DNA of 64,000 nucleotides from the NCBI RefSeq assembly GCF_027622855.1, contig NZ_JAPZVR010000003.1, forward strand, positions 459,148 through 523,147, written 5' to 3'. A program made the position numbers and the translations under genes. The DNA comes from Glycomyces algeriensis. Lineage in GTDB: Bacteria > Actinomycetota > Actinomycetes > Mycobacteriales > Micromonosporaceae. The notes under the pieces are model-generated. The model had not been told where the DNA came from. It worked only from the letters and a program-made list of their open reading frames with translations, and made no database searches. Shown piece after piece: positions 19,335 through 28,371 of the stretch; position 1 is the stretch's first letter, and each line of letters starts with the position of its first letter.

Positions 19335-19373
19335 CCCCACCATTGCGCCCCACCTTACTCCACTCCTCCCCAC
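19335..19373 (-). promoter_or_regulatory. MraZ operator: four GTGGRG direct repeats
   Basis: On the minus strand GTGGGG (19373-19368), GTGGAG (19363-19358) and GTGGGG (19353-19348) recur exactly every 10 bp, and a fourth GTGGGG lies at 19340-19335, 13 bp from the third. Tandem TGGG/GTGG boxes at helical spacing upstream of mraZ are the known MraZ autorepression operator. Confidence 0.8.
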
Positions 19374-19809
19374 CCTTGGGGGTTGTTTCCGCGTGGCATT
19401 CATGGTGGGCATGGCGAAAGGGCTGGTCACGGTTGGTGGAGGACAGTGGAGTGACGAGTGCGCAACACGGGTCGCAGCAGGTGAATTTCCTTCATTCTTC
19501 ACTCTTGGGGGTGGCTTGGGGCCCAACGGGACCCGCGTGGCGGCGACGCTTCGCGCACGGAGGGCGACGAGCACGGGCACGGTGCGCGCCGGTTCGGTCA
19601 CTGTGGAGTGGGAAGTGGCGGGGGGTGGAGGGGGCCGCGGGGGTGTCGGCGCTGCCCGGAACCGGGGGCGCATCGGCGTTCGTCGCTGCCTTCGGTCGCC
19701 GGGCCTGACCCACCTCACGCCCTGCCGCCACTCATCACGGGTTCCGGTGCGCATGTGACAAACTCTTCTGCATAGTCACCGGTTCCGATCAAGCCGAAAG
19801 CGAGCCTGC
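19374..19809 (+). other. Intergenic region between mraZ and murT
   Basis: Together with the 19272-19334 leader this is the longest gene-free stretch in the window, between divergent mraZ and murT. It holds short open frames on both strands (for example 19393-19758 and 19293-19754) that lack ribosome sites, family sequence and actinobacterial codon bias, so I do not call them. The last 60 bp before murT are less GC-rich (TGTGACA, CATAGT) and may hold its promoter. I see nothing else. Confidence 0.6.
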
Positions 19810-21054
19810 ATGAGCGCGAATCTGACCCCACGCGCGAAATTCGCCACCACGCTCCTCAGGACGGCGGCGGCGCTCTCGCGGGCGACGGGCCGCGGCGACG
19901 GCTCGGTGATCGGCGGGCGCGTCGGGTTGATCGTCGAGCCGCGGCTGCTGGAGCTGCTGGCCGAAGGGCGCCATGTCGTGCTCATCTCGGGCACCAACGG
20001 CAAGACGACGACGACCCGGTTCACGACCGCGGCGATCGAGGCGATCGGGAAGGTCGCCACGAACTCGTTCGGCGCGAACATGCCGACGGGCCACACGACC
20101 GCGCTCGCCAAGGCGCCCAAGGCGGAGTACGCCGCGCTCGAATGCGACGAGCACTACCTGGGGCAGCTGCTGGACGCGGCGAGCCCGAAGGTCGTGGCCC
20201 TGCTCAACCTCTCGCGCGACCAGCTGGACCGGGCGATGGAGGTCACGGCGCTGGCGGCGAAGTGGCGCCAGACCCTGCAGACCTCGGCGGGGCAGTCGAC
20301 GATCGTGGCGAACGCGGACGACCCGCTGATCGTGTGGGCCGCTTCGGTGTGCCAGCGCGTGGTGTGGGTCGCGGCGGGCCAGTCGTGGACGGCGGACTCG
20401 GCGATCTGCCCGAACTGCGGCGCGCACCTGGACCGGTTCGGCGAGTTCTGGCGCTGCACGAACTGCGGCCTGAACCGGCCGAGCCCGCAGTGGTCGGTGG
20501 CGCAGGAGGGCGAGGCCGTGGTGGGCCCGGACGGGCGCCGGTACGAGCTGAACCTGCAGCTGCCGGGGCGGGTGAACCGCGCGAACGCCGCCACCGCGCT
20601 GGCCATCGCGAGCCTGTTCGGGGTCGACCCGGGCCAGGCCGCGCCGCGGCTGTCCGAGGTCGCCTCGGTGGCCGGGCGGTACGCGAAGGTCGAGCGCGAG
20701 GGCCGCCAGCTGCGGCTGCTGCTGGCGAAGAACCCGGCGGGCTGGCTGGAGTCGTTCGACATGATCGAGCCGAACCCGCCGGTGGTGCTGTCGCTGAACG
20801 CGCGCGAGGTGGACGGCTTCGACACGTCGTGGATCTACGACGTGGACTTCACGTCGCTGGCGGGCCGCAAGGTGGTGGTGACGGGCGACCGGCGCACCGA
20901 CCTGGCCGTGCGGCTGGAGGTCGACGGCGTCGACTTCATCGTGGTGGACGACATCAGGGCGGCGATCGCGGCGGTGCCCCCGGGCCCGGTGGAGGTCGTC
21001 GCGAACTACACGGCGTTCCAGGACATCCGCGCCGAATTCAACCGGGTCAACTAG
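19810..21054 (+). CDS. murT: Lipid II isoglutaminyl synthase subunit MurT
   Basis: A 414-residue Mur-ligase-like enzyme that, with GatD, amidates the D-Glu of lipid II to D-isoglutamine. The ATP site GTNGKTTTTRF is at residues 61-71. The MurT-specific zinc ribbon is complete: C200-x2-C203 and C216-x2-C219. The C-terminal DUF1727 region ends with ELRAEFNRV-like sequence (DIRAEFNRVN). gatD follows 19 nt later, so the pair is one operon, separate from the dcw block. Confidence 0.96.
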   Translation: MSANLTPRAKFATTLLRTAAALSRATGRGDGSVIGGRVGLIVEPRLLELLAEGRHVVLISGTNGKTTTTRFTTAAIEAIGKVATNSFGANMPTGHTTALAKAPKAEYAALECDEHYLGQLLDAASPKVVALLNLSRDQLDRAMEVTALAAKWRQTLQTSAGQSTIVANADDPLIVWAASVCQRVVWVAAGQSWTADSAICPNCGAHLDRFGEFWRCTNCGLNRPSPQWSVAQEGEAVVGPDGRRYELNLQLPGRVNRANAATALAIASLFGVDPGQAAPRLSEVASVAGRYAKVEREGRQLRLLLAKNPAGWLESFDMIEPNPPVVLSLNAREVDGFDTSWIYDVDFTSLAGRKVVVTGDRRTDLAVRLEVDGVDFIVVDDIRAAIAAVPPGPVEVVANYTAFQDIRAEFNRVN

Positions 21055-21073
21055 CGAGAGAGAGCGTCCCACC

Positions 21074-21796
21074 GTGGCTATGAGCACCTTGCGCATCGTC
21101 TGGCTCTACCCCGATCTGCTGTCGACGTACGGCGACCGCGGGAACCTGCTGGTGCTGGCCCACCGGGCCCGCGCCCGGGGCATCGACGTGGAGCCGATGC
21201 AGGTCCGCAGCGACCAGCGGGTCCCGCACACCGCCGACATGTACCTCATCGGCGGCGGCGAGGACGGCCCGCAGGCCGTGGCCGCCGACCGGCTGCTGCA
21301 GGACGGCGCGCTGAACCGGGCCGCGGAGGCCGGGAAGCCGATCCTCGCGATCTGCGCCGGCTACCAGCTGCTGGGCTCGTCGTTCTATGCGAACGGGCGC
21401 GCCTACGAGGGCCTGAACATCCTGGACCTGCGTTCGGACCGGGGCCCGTCGCGGGCCGTGGGCGAGATCGCGGGCGACGCGGCGCCGCAGCTGGGCATCG
21501 GGAAGATCACCGGCTTCGAGAACCACGGCGGGCGCACGCACCTGGGCGAGGCGGTGCAGCCGCTCGCGCGCGTGACGGCCGGCATCGGCAACGACGGCGC
21601 GACCGAGGGCGCCTGGGCGGGGCACGTGATCGGCACGTACATGCACGGCCCGGGCCTGGCGCGGAACCCGCGCCTGGCGGACCTGCTGCTGGCGTGGGCG
21701 ATCGGGGCGGACCCGTCGCACCTCCCGCCGATCGACGACACGTGGCCGGAGCGGCTGCGCACGGAGCGGTTCCAGGCGCTGTCGACCGCGCAGTAG
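21074..21796 (+). CDS. gatD: Lipid II isoglutaminyl synthase glutamine amidotransferase subunit GatD
   Basis: A 240-residue class I glutaminase of the CobB/CobQ type that supplies ammonia to MurT. The nucleophile is C94 in LAICAGYQLLG and the catalytic histidine is H191 in GTYMHGPGLA. LYPDLLSTYGDRGN and YLIGGGEDGPQ are typical GatD sequences. The start is GTG 21074, with ATG 21080 possible. No terminator is obvious before the GH42 operator region. Confidence 0.95.
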   Translation: MAMSTLRIVWLYPDLLSTYGDRGNLLVLAHRARARGIDVEPMQVRSDQRVPHTADMYLIGGGEDGPQAVAADRLLQDGALNRAAEAGKPILAICAGYQLLGSSFYANGRAYEGLNILDLRSDRGPSRAVGEIAGDAAPQLGIGKITGFENHGGRTHLGEAVQPLARVTAGIGNDGATEGAWAGHVIGTYMHGPGLARNPRLADLLLAWAIGADPSHLPPIDDTWPERLRTERFQALSTAQ

Positions 21797-21842
21797 GGCC
21801 GGTCGCGCGCGCGCATTAGGCTGGCGAAACCACCCAGATGCG

Positions 21843-21865
21843 GTTAGTTTTGTCAGACAACTAAC
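21843..21865 (+). promoter_or_regulatory. Operator-like dyad upstream of GH42, ROK/XylR-like
   Basis: Half-sites GTTAG (21843-21847) and CTAAC (21861-21865) enclose the perfect odd palindrome TTGTCAGACAA (21850-21860). TTAGTTT...AACTAA half-sites are typical of ROK/XylR operators. It lies 56 bp before the GH42 ATG and is much more AT-rich than its surroundings. No ROK regulator is encoded in the window. Confidence 0.55.
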
Positions 21866-21920
21866 TGCCCCCGGCACGGTCCCCCAGCCGTGCCTGTGCG
21901 ATGCGCGCAAGGAGAACCCC

Positions 21921-23828
21921 ATGCACTGGCCCAAAGGCGTCGACGGCTTGAGCTACGGCGGCGACTACAACCCCGAGCAGTGGCCCGAAGAGACCTGGGA
22001 CGACGACGTCATGCTCATGCGCGAGGCGGGCGTGAACCTCGTCAGCGTCGGCGTCTTCTCCTGGGCCAGGCTCGAGCCCCGCCCCGGCGAGTACGACTTC
22101 GGCTGGCTCGACACGGTCCTCGGCAAGCTCCACGCCGGCGGCATCGGCGTCAACCTCGCCACCCCGACCGCCTCGCCGCCGCCGTGGTTCACCCTCGCCC
22201 ACCCGGACGCGCTCAACACCCGCCCCGACGGGGTCCGGCAGGTCCACGGCTCGCGCGACACGTACGACGTCTGCGCCCCCGCGTACCGCGAGGCCTCCCG
22301 CGCCATCGCCGCGACACTCGCCGAGCGGTACGCCGACCACCCCGCGCTCGCGATGTGGCACGTGCACAACGAGTACGGCTCGGCCACCTACTCCGCGCAC
22401 GCCGAGCAGGCGTTCCGCCTCTGGCTGCAGGCGAAGTACGAGACGATCGACGCGCTCAACGACGCCTGGTGGGGCTCCTTCTGGAGCCAGCACTACAGCG
22501 AATGGGAGCAGATCCTCGCGCCGCGCGCCACCCAGTACCTGGCGAACCCCGCGCACGAGCTCGACTTCAAGCGCTTCACCTCCGACGCGATGCTCGAGCA
22601 CTACAAGGAGCAGCGCGACCTCCTGCGCGCCGCGAACCCCGACGTGCCGATCACCACCAACTTCGTGTTCGGCCAGTGGGTCCCGGTCGACCCCTGGAAG
22701 TGGGCGTCCGAAGTAGACCTCGTGGCGTTCGACTCGTACCCCTCGGCGCCCGACGAACGCGCCGAGCAGCAGAGCGCCCTCCACGCCGACCTCTCCCGCT
22801 CGTGGGCGGGCGGCGGCGACTGGCTCCTCATGGAGCAGGCCGCCGCGTCCCTCCACTCCCACGACGGCGCCATCGCGAAGGCCCCCGGCCGCATGGCCCG
22901 CCACTCGATGATCCACATCAGCCGCGGCTCCAAGGGCGCCATGTTCTTCCAGTGGCGCGCCGGCCGCGGCGGGGCCGAGCAGTGGCACTCCGCGCTCCTC
23001 CCCCACGCGGGCAAGCACACCCGCATGTTCCGCGAGGTCGCCGAGTTCGGGAACACCCTCCCCGGCATCGCGCACACCGTCGCCGACCCGGTCGAGACCG
23101 ACGTCGCGATCCTGTGGAGCCCCGACTCCTGGTGGGCCACCGCGGGCAAGCACCTGCCCGCGCCCGTCGACTACCTCGAGAACGTCGCCCAGATCCACCG
23201 GGTCCTGCGCGACCGCGGCGTCATCGCCGACTTCGTCGCCCCCGAAGGCGACCTCTCCAAATACACCACGGTCATCGCCCCGACCACGTACGTCCTGAGT
23301 CAGGCCGGGGCCGAGAACCTCCGCTGGTTCACCGCCGGCGGCGGGCGGCTCGTCGCCTCCTACCTCACCGGCGCGGTCGACGAGAACTGCCAGGTGTGGC
23401 TCGACGGCTACCTCGGCGGCATGACCGACCTGTTCGGCATCCGCGTCACCGAGCACCTCCCCCAGCCCGCCGGCGAACCGCGCGCGCTGTGGAACTTCGG
23501 GGCCGCCGAGCGCTTCTGCGAACTCGTGGAACTGCGCGGCGCCCAGTGCGTCACCCAGTACGCCAGCGGGGACGTCATCGAGAACCAGCCCGCCGTCACC
23601 GTCAACCCGTTCGGCGAGGGCGAGGCCTGGTACGTCTCGTGCAAGCTCGTCGACGAGGCCTGGGACCGGCTCTTCGAGGAGCTGAAGCTCAGCGGCCCGG
23701 GCCGCCCCGGTCTCGACGTCGTCGACCGCGGGCCCTGGCGGTTCATCATCAACCACACCGAGAAGGAGGAGCAGGTCGGGAACGTGATCGTCCCCGCCGG
23801 CTCCTGGGCCGTGGACAAGAAGCGCTGA
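21921..23828 (+). CDS. GH42 beta-galactosidase
   Basis: A 635-residue intracellular glycosidase with no signal peptide. It has YGGDYNPEQWPEETW at the start, the acid/base E151 in WHVHNEYG and the nucleophile E305 in WLLMEQAAAS, and the trimerisation and C-terminal beta domains follow (GTWSVRD-like ends as SWAVDKKR). Length is slightly below the usual 670-690. It hydrolyses beta-galactosides or arabinogalactan-derived oligosaccharides after import. The start ATG 21921 is preceded by AAGGAG at 21909. An operator-like dyad lies upstream. Confidence 0.93.
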   Translation: MHWPKGVDGLSYGGDYNPEQWPEETWDDDVMLMREAGVNLVSVGVFSWARLEPRPGEYDFGWLDTVLGKLHAGGIGVNLATPTASPPPWFTLAHPDALNTRPDGVRQVHGSRDTYDVCAPAYREASRAIAATLAERYADHPALAMWHVHNEYGSATYSAHAEQAFRLWLQAKYETIDALNDAWWGSFWSQHYSEWEQILAPRATQYLANPAHELDFKRFTSDAMLEHYKEQRDLLRAANPDVPITTNFVFGQWVPVDPWKWASEVDLVAFDSYPSAPDERAEQQSALHADLSRSWAGGGDWLLMEQAAASLHSHDGAIAKAPGRMARHSMIHISRGSKGAMFFQWRAGRGGAEQWHSALLPHAGKHTRMFREVAEFGNTLPGIAHTVADPVETDVAILWSPDSWWATAGKHLPAPVDYLENVAQIHRVLRDRGVIADFVAPEGDLSKYTTVIAPTTYVLSQAGAENLRWFTAGGGRLVASYLTGAVDENCQVWLDGYLGGMTDLFGIRVTEHLPQPAGEPRALWNFGAAERFCELVELRGAQCVTQYASGDVIENQPAVTVNPFGEGEAWYVSCKLVDEAWDRLFEELKLSGPGRPGLDVVDRGPWRFIINHTEKEEQVGNVIVPAGSWAVDKKR

Positions 23829-23889
23829 CAGGAAGGGCTGACAACAGCACTGATCAGGGCGTCGGCATGAGGCCCGAATAGGCGGTTTC

Positions 23890-23913
23890 GGCCCGCCTCC
23901 GCGGAGGCGGGCC
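23890..23913 (+). terminator. Terminator after GH42
   Basis: A perfect 24-bp palindrome whose half is GGCCCGCCTCCG lies 61 nt after the GH42 stop and 14 nt before the MFS start. It can form a 10-bp stem with a small loop. Confidence 0.65.
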
Positions 23914-23927
23914 ATACGCTCAGCGGC

Positions 23928-25535
23928 ATGAGCGACGACACGACGTGGACCGGGCAGCGCCTGCCCAGGGGCGAGCTGTTCACCCTGTTCGGGGCCCTCA
24001 TGCTGACGGTGTTCCTGGCGGCTCTGGACCAGACGATCGTCGGCACCGCCCTGCCCACCATCGTGGGCGACCTCAACGGCATGGACGAGTACACGTGGGT
24101 CGTCACCGCGTACCTCATCGCCACCGCCGCCTCGACACCGCTGTACGGCAAGCTCTCCGACCTCTACGGCCGCCGCCCGATCATCCTGCTCGCCATCGCG
24201 ATCTTCCTCGTCGCCTCCGCGCTCGCCGGGCTCTCGCAGACCATGCTGCAGCTCATCCTCTTCCGCGGCCTCCAGGGCCTCGGCGCGGGCGGCCTCATGA
24301 CCCTCGCGTTCACCATCGTCTCCGACGTGCTCCCGCCCCGCGAGCGCGGCAAGTACCAGGGCCTGTTCGGCGCGGTCTTCGCCATCTCCTCGGTGGCCGG
24401 GCCCGTCCTCGGCGGCTGGCTGGCCGAAGTGGACTGGCGGTGGATCTTCTACATCAACCTGCCCACCGGCCTCGTCGCCCTCGTCGCGGTGAACACGGTC
24501 CTGCGCAGGCACCCGATCCCGACCCGCCGGCACAAGATCGACTACCTCGGCGCCGGGCTGCTCGTCCCCGCGGTCGTCTGCCTGCTCCTGGCGATCACCT
24601 GGGGCGGCCAGGACTACGCCTGGTCCTCGCCGGTCATCATCGCGCTGCTCGCCGCCGCGGCGGTGCTCACCGTGCTGTTCGTGTGGGCCGAGACGCGCGC
24701 GGAGGAGCCGATCCTGCCGCTGCGGATGTTCAAGCAGGGCACCTTCAGCCTGGCCACGGTGATCGCGCTCGTCTTCGGCATCGCGATGTTCGCCGGGATC
24801 GTCTACATCCCGCTGTTCTTCCAGATGGTGCGCGGCTACTCCCCCACCGAATCGGGTCTGCTCATGCTCCCGATGATGGGCGGCATCGTCCTCACCTCCA
24901 TCCTCTCGGGCTTCGCCATCTCGAAGGCCGGGCGATACAAGTGGTTCCTCGTCGGCGGCTCGATCGTCACCACCGTCGGCCTGGCGCTGTTCACCCAGCT
25001 GCACCTCGACACGCCGCTGTGGCTCAGCGCCCTCTACATGCTGGTGCTCGGCCTCGGCCTCGGGATGTTCATGCAGCCCTTGGTCCTCGCGATGCAGAAC
25101 ATCGTGACGATGGACGACCTCGGCGTGGCCACCAGCACCAACACCTTCGCGCGCACCCTCGGCGGGGCGATCGGCACCAGCGTCCTCGGCGCGGTCATGA
25201 ACGCCACCCTCGACTCCGAACTCGACGCGAACCTGCCCGCCGCGTTGAGTCAGCTCAGTCCGGCGGAGGCCGCGGGCTTCGACACCGGCGACCTCTCGGC
25301 GATCACCGAATCGCCCACCGCGATCGCGGCCCTCCCCGACCCGATCAAGTCGGTCGTGCAGATGGCCTTCACCGACGGCCTCGACCAGGTCTTCCTCGTG
25401 GCCGCCTGCATCACGGCCACCACGATCGTCCTCACGCTGGTCCTACCGGACCTGGTGCTGCGCGGCGGCACCGAGCAGCGCCGCGACGACCCCGACACCG
25501 CGGCGCACGAGATCCGCGCCGACACCCTGCCCTAG
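23928..25535 (+). CDS. MFS multidrug exporter, DHA2 (EmrB/QacA) type with 14 segments
   Basis: A 535-residue membrane protein. Motif D1 is [17 protein letters not shown], motif A is [11 protein letters not shown] and motif C-like [22 protein letters not shown] identifies the 14-TM DHA2 drug/proton antiporters. The extended C-terminal loop between segments 13 and 14 (residues 430-480) is soluble and acidic, as in the family. The exported substrate cannot be told. The oxidoreductase at 25562 follows 26 nt later with its own ribosome site, so both are probably co-transcribed. Confidence 0.9.
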   Translation: MSDDTTWTGQRLPRGELFTLFGALMLTVFLAALDQTIVGTALPTIVGDLNGMDEYTWVVTAYLIATAASTPLYGKLSDLYGRRPIILLAIAIFLVASALAGLSQTMLQLILFRGLQGLGAGGLMTLAFTIVSDVLPPRERGKYQGLFGAVFAISSVAGPVLGGWLAEVDWRWIFYINLPTGLVALVAVNTVLRRHPIPTRRHKIDYLGAGLLVPAVVCLLLAITWGGQDYAWSSPVIIALLAAAAVLTVLFVWAETRAEEPILPLRMFKQGTFSLATVIALVFGIAMFAGIVYIPLFFQMVRGYSPTESGLLMLPMMGGIVLTSILSGFAISKAGRYKWFLVGGSIVTTVGLALFTQLHLDTPLWLSALYMLVLGLGLGMFMQPLVLAMQNIVTMDDLGVATSTNTFARTLGGAIGTSVLGAVMNATLDSELDANLPAALSQLSPAEAAGFDTGDLSAITESPTAIAALPDPIKSVVQMAFTDGLDQVFLVAACITATTIVLTLVLPDLVLRGGTEQRRDDPDTAAHEIRADTLP

Positions 25536-25561
25536 CCGACCGGCCCGACCAAGGAGGAGCA

Positions 25562-26176
25562 ATGGAAGTACTGATCATCGGCGCGGGCGGCATGGCCCGC
25601 GGCATCGGCCTGCGTCTCGTGCGCGGCGGCCACCAGGTGCGCATCGCCCACCGCGAACCCGACAAGGCCGCCGACCTCGCGGAGGCATTGGGCGCCAACG
25701 CCTCCGGCGAAGCCCTCGACAGCGCCGCCGGCGCCGAGGTGATCGTGCTCGCCCTGCCCTACGAGGGCAGCAGGGAGATCGCCGAGGTGTGGGCCGACCA
25801 GCTCGCGGGCAAGATCGTCATCGACATCAGCAATCCCGTCGACTACGAGACCTTCGACGCGCTGATCACCCCGCCCGGGAAGTCCGCGTCCGACGAGATC
25901 GCCGAGGCGGCGCCCGGAGCGCGGGTCGTCAAGGCGTTCAACACCACCTTCGCCAGCCGCCTCGCCACCACCGGCAGGCTCGACGTCTTCATCGCCGGCG
26001 ACGACGGCGACGCCCGCAAGACCGTCGCCGGGCTCTGCACCGACGCCGACCTCCGCCCCATCGACGTCGGCGGCCTCAAGCACGCCGCGACACTCGAGGC
26101 CATGCAGCTGCTGCACATGAAGGTCCAAGGCGAGATCGAGGGCAACTGGGCCACCGCCCTGGCCTTCGCGCCCTGA
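25562..26176 (+). CDS. NADP/F420-type oxidoreductase, NAD(P)-binding
   Basis: A 204-residue Rossmann protein of the F420-dependent NADP reductase-like family. The dinucleotide site is LIIGAGGMARGIG at residues 4-16, followed by HREPDKAADLA, VLALPYEG, VIDISNPVDYET and VVKAFNTTFA, then the family's C-terminal LKHAATLEAMQLLHM. It probably moves hydride between NAD(P)H and F420 or a small substrate; which one is not clear. ATG 25562 has AAGGAGGAGCA directly upstream. The open frame reaches far upstream, but the ribosome site and family start fix the ATG. Confidence 0.85.
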   Translation: MEVLIIGAGGMARGIGLRLVRGGHQVRIAHREPDKAADLAEALGANASGEALDSAAGAEVIVLALPYEGSREIAEVWADQLAGKIVIDISNPVDYETFDALITPPGKSASDEIAEAAPGARVVKAFNTTFASRLATTGRLDVFIAGDDGDARKTVAGLCTDADLRPIDVGGLKHAATLEAMQLLHMKVQGEIEGNWATALAFAP

Positions 26177-26193
26177 AGCGCAGCGGCATCACA

Positions 26194-26217
26194 CGACCGG
26201 GGCCGCCGCCCCGGTCG
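26194..26217 (+). terminator. Convergent terminator
   Basis: A perfect 10-bp stem CGACCGGGGC/GCCCCGGTCG with a 4-nt loop lies between the oxidoreductase (+) and the Gfo/Idh/MocA gene (-). Confidence 0.75.
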
Positions 26218-26223
26218 CGTTCG

Positions 26224-27312
26224 CTATACGAGTTCGTTCGCGCCGCTCGCGTTCGAGCGGCGGATCGCGTCCTGGACGCGGTGCACGGCGATGGCAGTGT
26301 CGAAGTTCGGCTCCTGCGGCGCACCGGTGCGGATCGCGGCGGCGAAACCGCGGTAGGTCTCGCCCGCGTTCGCCGAAGGCGACGGGTTGTCCGAGCCGCC
26401 GGTCCAGAACCGCTCCGGCACCGGCACCACTGCGGCGCCGCCCGCGTCCTCCCGCGTCAGGCGGTAGCGGGGCGCGACGAGCGAGTCGTCAGCCGATGCC
26501 AGGACCAGGCGGCCGCTGCGGCCCTGCACCTCGATGCGGTACCCGGCGCCCGCGGGCCCGCCGGTCATGATGTGCACCGACGCGGGTGCCCCCGATTCGA
26601 GCACGCCGTGCGCCAGGATCTGGTCGGGCGAGGTGACCTTCAGCCGCTCGCCGGTCTCGATGATCTCGACCTCGGGAATGCGGGTCGCGAGCCGGCCCGA
26701 CACGGCGGTGAAGCGGCCGACCGCGTGCGCGAACTGGTCCATCGCGTGCCCGCCGACGACCGCCAGGTGGTTGACGCCCTTGGTCTCGTCGAACAGGTCG
26801 GCGTACCGCTCCGACCAGGCCTCGGCGGCCCCGATCGAATAGTGGAGCGAGGCCGACAGCACCTCGCCGATAGTGCCTTCCGCGATGAGTTGGCGCAGAT
26901 GCCGGATCGCCGGGTGGTGGCGGGTCTGCAGGCCGACCGCGTGCTGCACGCCGTGCGCAGCGGCCGAGTCGCGGTGGCGTTCGGCCGTCGCGGCGTCCAG
27001 CGCGAGGGGCCATTCCACGTAGACGTGCTTGCCCGCCTTGATCGCCGCCTCGACCAGGTCGCCGCGCTTGGGCAGCTGCACCGCGATGAGCACCGCCTCG
27101 ACCGCCGGATCCGCCAGCAGTTCGTGCGCGTCGCCGTAGGCGCGCTCGGCGCCCCACACCTGCGCCGCCTCGGCGGCCTGGTCCGCGTCGGTGGACGCGA
27201 CCGCCGCGATCGCGAAGTCAGGCGAATCGTTCAGGGCCGCAAGGTGCACCGCGCGGGCCCAGCCTCGCTGCGCGTGGGCTCCGATGACACCGATCGCGAT
27301 CTTCTCGTTCAT
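26224..27312 (-). CDS. Gfo/Idh/MocA-family oxidoreductase
   Basis: A 362-residue NAD(P)-dependent dehydrogenase. It has an N-terminal Rossmann fold (IGVIGAHAQRGWARAVHLAAL), the EKP-like motif in the variant form VYVEWPLALD at about residue 98, and a C-terminal alpha/beta domain with NHLAVVGGHAMDQF. The usual lysine of EKP is replaced by Trp, which may alter catalysis. Substrates of the family are sugars or related polyols; this one is unknown. ATG 27312 has AGGAG at 8 nt. It is divergent from the AraC regulator at 27439 and is likely its target. Confidence 0.85.
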   Translation of the reverse strand: MNEKIAIGVIGAHAQRGWARAVHLAALNDSPDFAIAAVASTDADQAAEAAQVWGAERAYGDAHELLADPAVEAVLIAVQLPKRGDLVEAAIKAGKHVYVEWPLALDAATAERHRDSAAAHGVQHAVGLQTRHHPAIRHLRQLIAEGTIGEVLSASLHYSIGAAEAWSERYADLFDETKGVNHLAVVGGHAMDQFAHAVGRFTAVSGRLATRIPEVEIIETGERLKVTSPDQILAHGVLESGAPASVHIMTGGPAGAGYRIEVQGRSGRLVLASADDSLVAPRYRLTREDAGGAAVVPVPERFWTGGSDNPSPSANAGETYRGFAAAIRTGAPQEPNFDTAIAVHRVQDAIRRSNASGANELV

Positions 27313-27438
27313 TACCTTGGCTCCTAATCGATCGCAACGGTTCGCTCTCGACCGACATTACGGAACCTCGGTGAGAGCAACAATGATCATTACGCGCTGT
27401 TTCATGTCCCAAGCTCTCATCGTTGCGGTGGATAGGAT

Positions 27439-28359
27439 ATGCGGATGGACGTGCTCAGCGACTTGATCGCCGCGACCCGCGTGGGCCGGCCCGGGTTCGG
27501 GACGACCGTGCGGCATGCGCCGTGGGGCCGGTCCTACCCGAAGCAGCTGTCGGGGGCCGGGTTCCACATGATCCTGCAGGGGTCGTGCTGGCTCCTTCCG
27601 CGCCAAGGGGATCCGATACCGCTCTCGGTCGGCGACGTGGTGTTCCTCTACGGGGACATGGGACACGGCCTGGCCGACAGCCCCGGGACGCCGCTGACCG
27701 AGATCGCGGGACCGGGCGAGCCGCAGGTCGTCGAGGGCCCCGGGGCGCGGACGGCGCTGCTGTGCGGGGTGTACGAGTTCGAGCGGGACTGGTCGCATCC
27801 GATGCTGGACAGCCTGCCGGAGGTGGTCCACGTGCCCGCGCAGCTGGGCCGCCATCCGCAGCTCCGCGCGATCGTCGACCTGCTCACCGCCGAACTCGAC
27901 CATGGCCGGCCGGGCGGCGACGTGGTCGCGCCGGCGCTGCTCGATGCGCTCCTGGTCTACGTGCTGCGGGCGTGGTTGTCCGAGCAGCACCAGGGCGGCG
28001 CGGGTTGGGCCGCGGCGCTGAGCGATCCCGATCTGGTCGCCACGCTCGGCGAGATGCATCGGGACCCGGGACGCCAGTGGACGGTCGAGGAGCTGGCCGC
28101 GCACGCGGGCATGTCACGGGCGACGTTCGCCCGCCGGTTCGCCGCCGACGTGGGCGAGTCGCCGCTGGCGTACCTCACGCGGTGGCGGATGGTCGTGGCC
28201 GCGCGGCGCCTGCGCGGGGGCTCAGAGCCGCTCGCGGCCATCGCCCGACAGGTCGGCTACAGCTCGGAGTACGCGTTCGCCAAGGCGTTCAAGCGGACCC
28301 ACGGCACGGCACCCGGCCGGTACCGCAGCGGCGGCTCCGCACCGCCCCTCGCGCCGTAG
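27439..28359 (+). CDS. AraC-family regulator with cupin_6 sensor
   Basis: A 306-residue regulator. The N-terminal AraC-binding cupin_6 region (residues 1-190) contains FHMILQGSCWLLP and LSVGDVVFLYGDMGHGLAD. The C-terminal AraC DNA-binding domain has both helix-turn-helix motifs (WTVEELAAHAGMSRATFARRFA and LAAIARQVGYSSEYAFAKAFKRTHGTAPGRYR). It is divergent from the Gfo/Idh/MocA gene across 126 bp, a usual arrangement for a regulator and its target. ATG 27445 is an alternative start. Confidence 0.9.
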   Translation: MRMDVLSDLIAATRVGRPGFGTTVRHAPWGRSYPKQLSGAGFHMILQGSCWLLPRQGDPIPLSVGDVVFLYGDMGHGLADSPGTPLTEIAGPGEPQVVEGPGARTALLCGVYEFERDWSHPMLDSLPEVVHVPAQLGRHPQLRAIVDLLTAELDHGRPGGDVVAPALLDALLVYVLRAWLSEQHQGGAGWAAALSDPDLVATLGEMHRDPGRQWTVEELAAHAGMSRATFARRFAADVGESPLAYLTRWRMVVAARRLRGGSEPLAAIARQVGYSSEYAFAKAFKRTHGTAPGRYRSGGSAPPLAP

Positions 28360-28371
28360 GCTCGTGCGGCC

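Noticed and set aside
19393-19758. Open frames in the mraZ-murT gap
   Set aside because: No family likeness, ribosome site or codon bias; the mraZ side is operator and promoter DNA.
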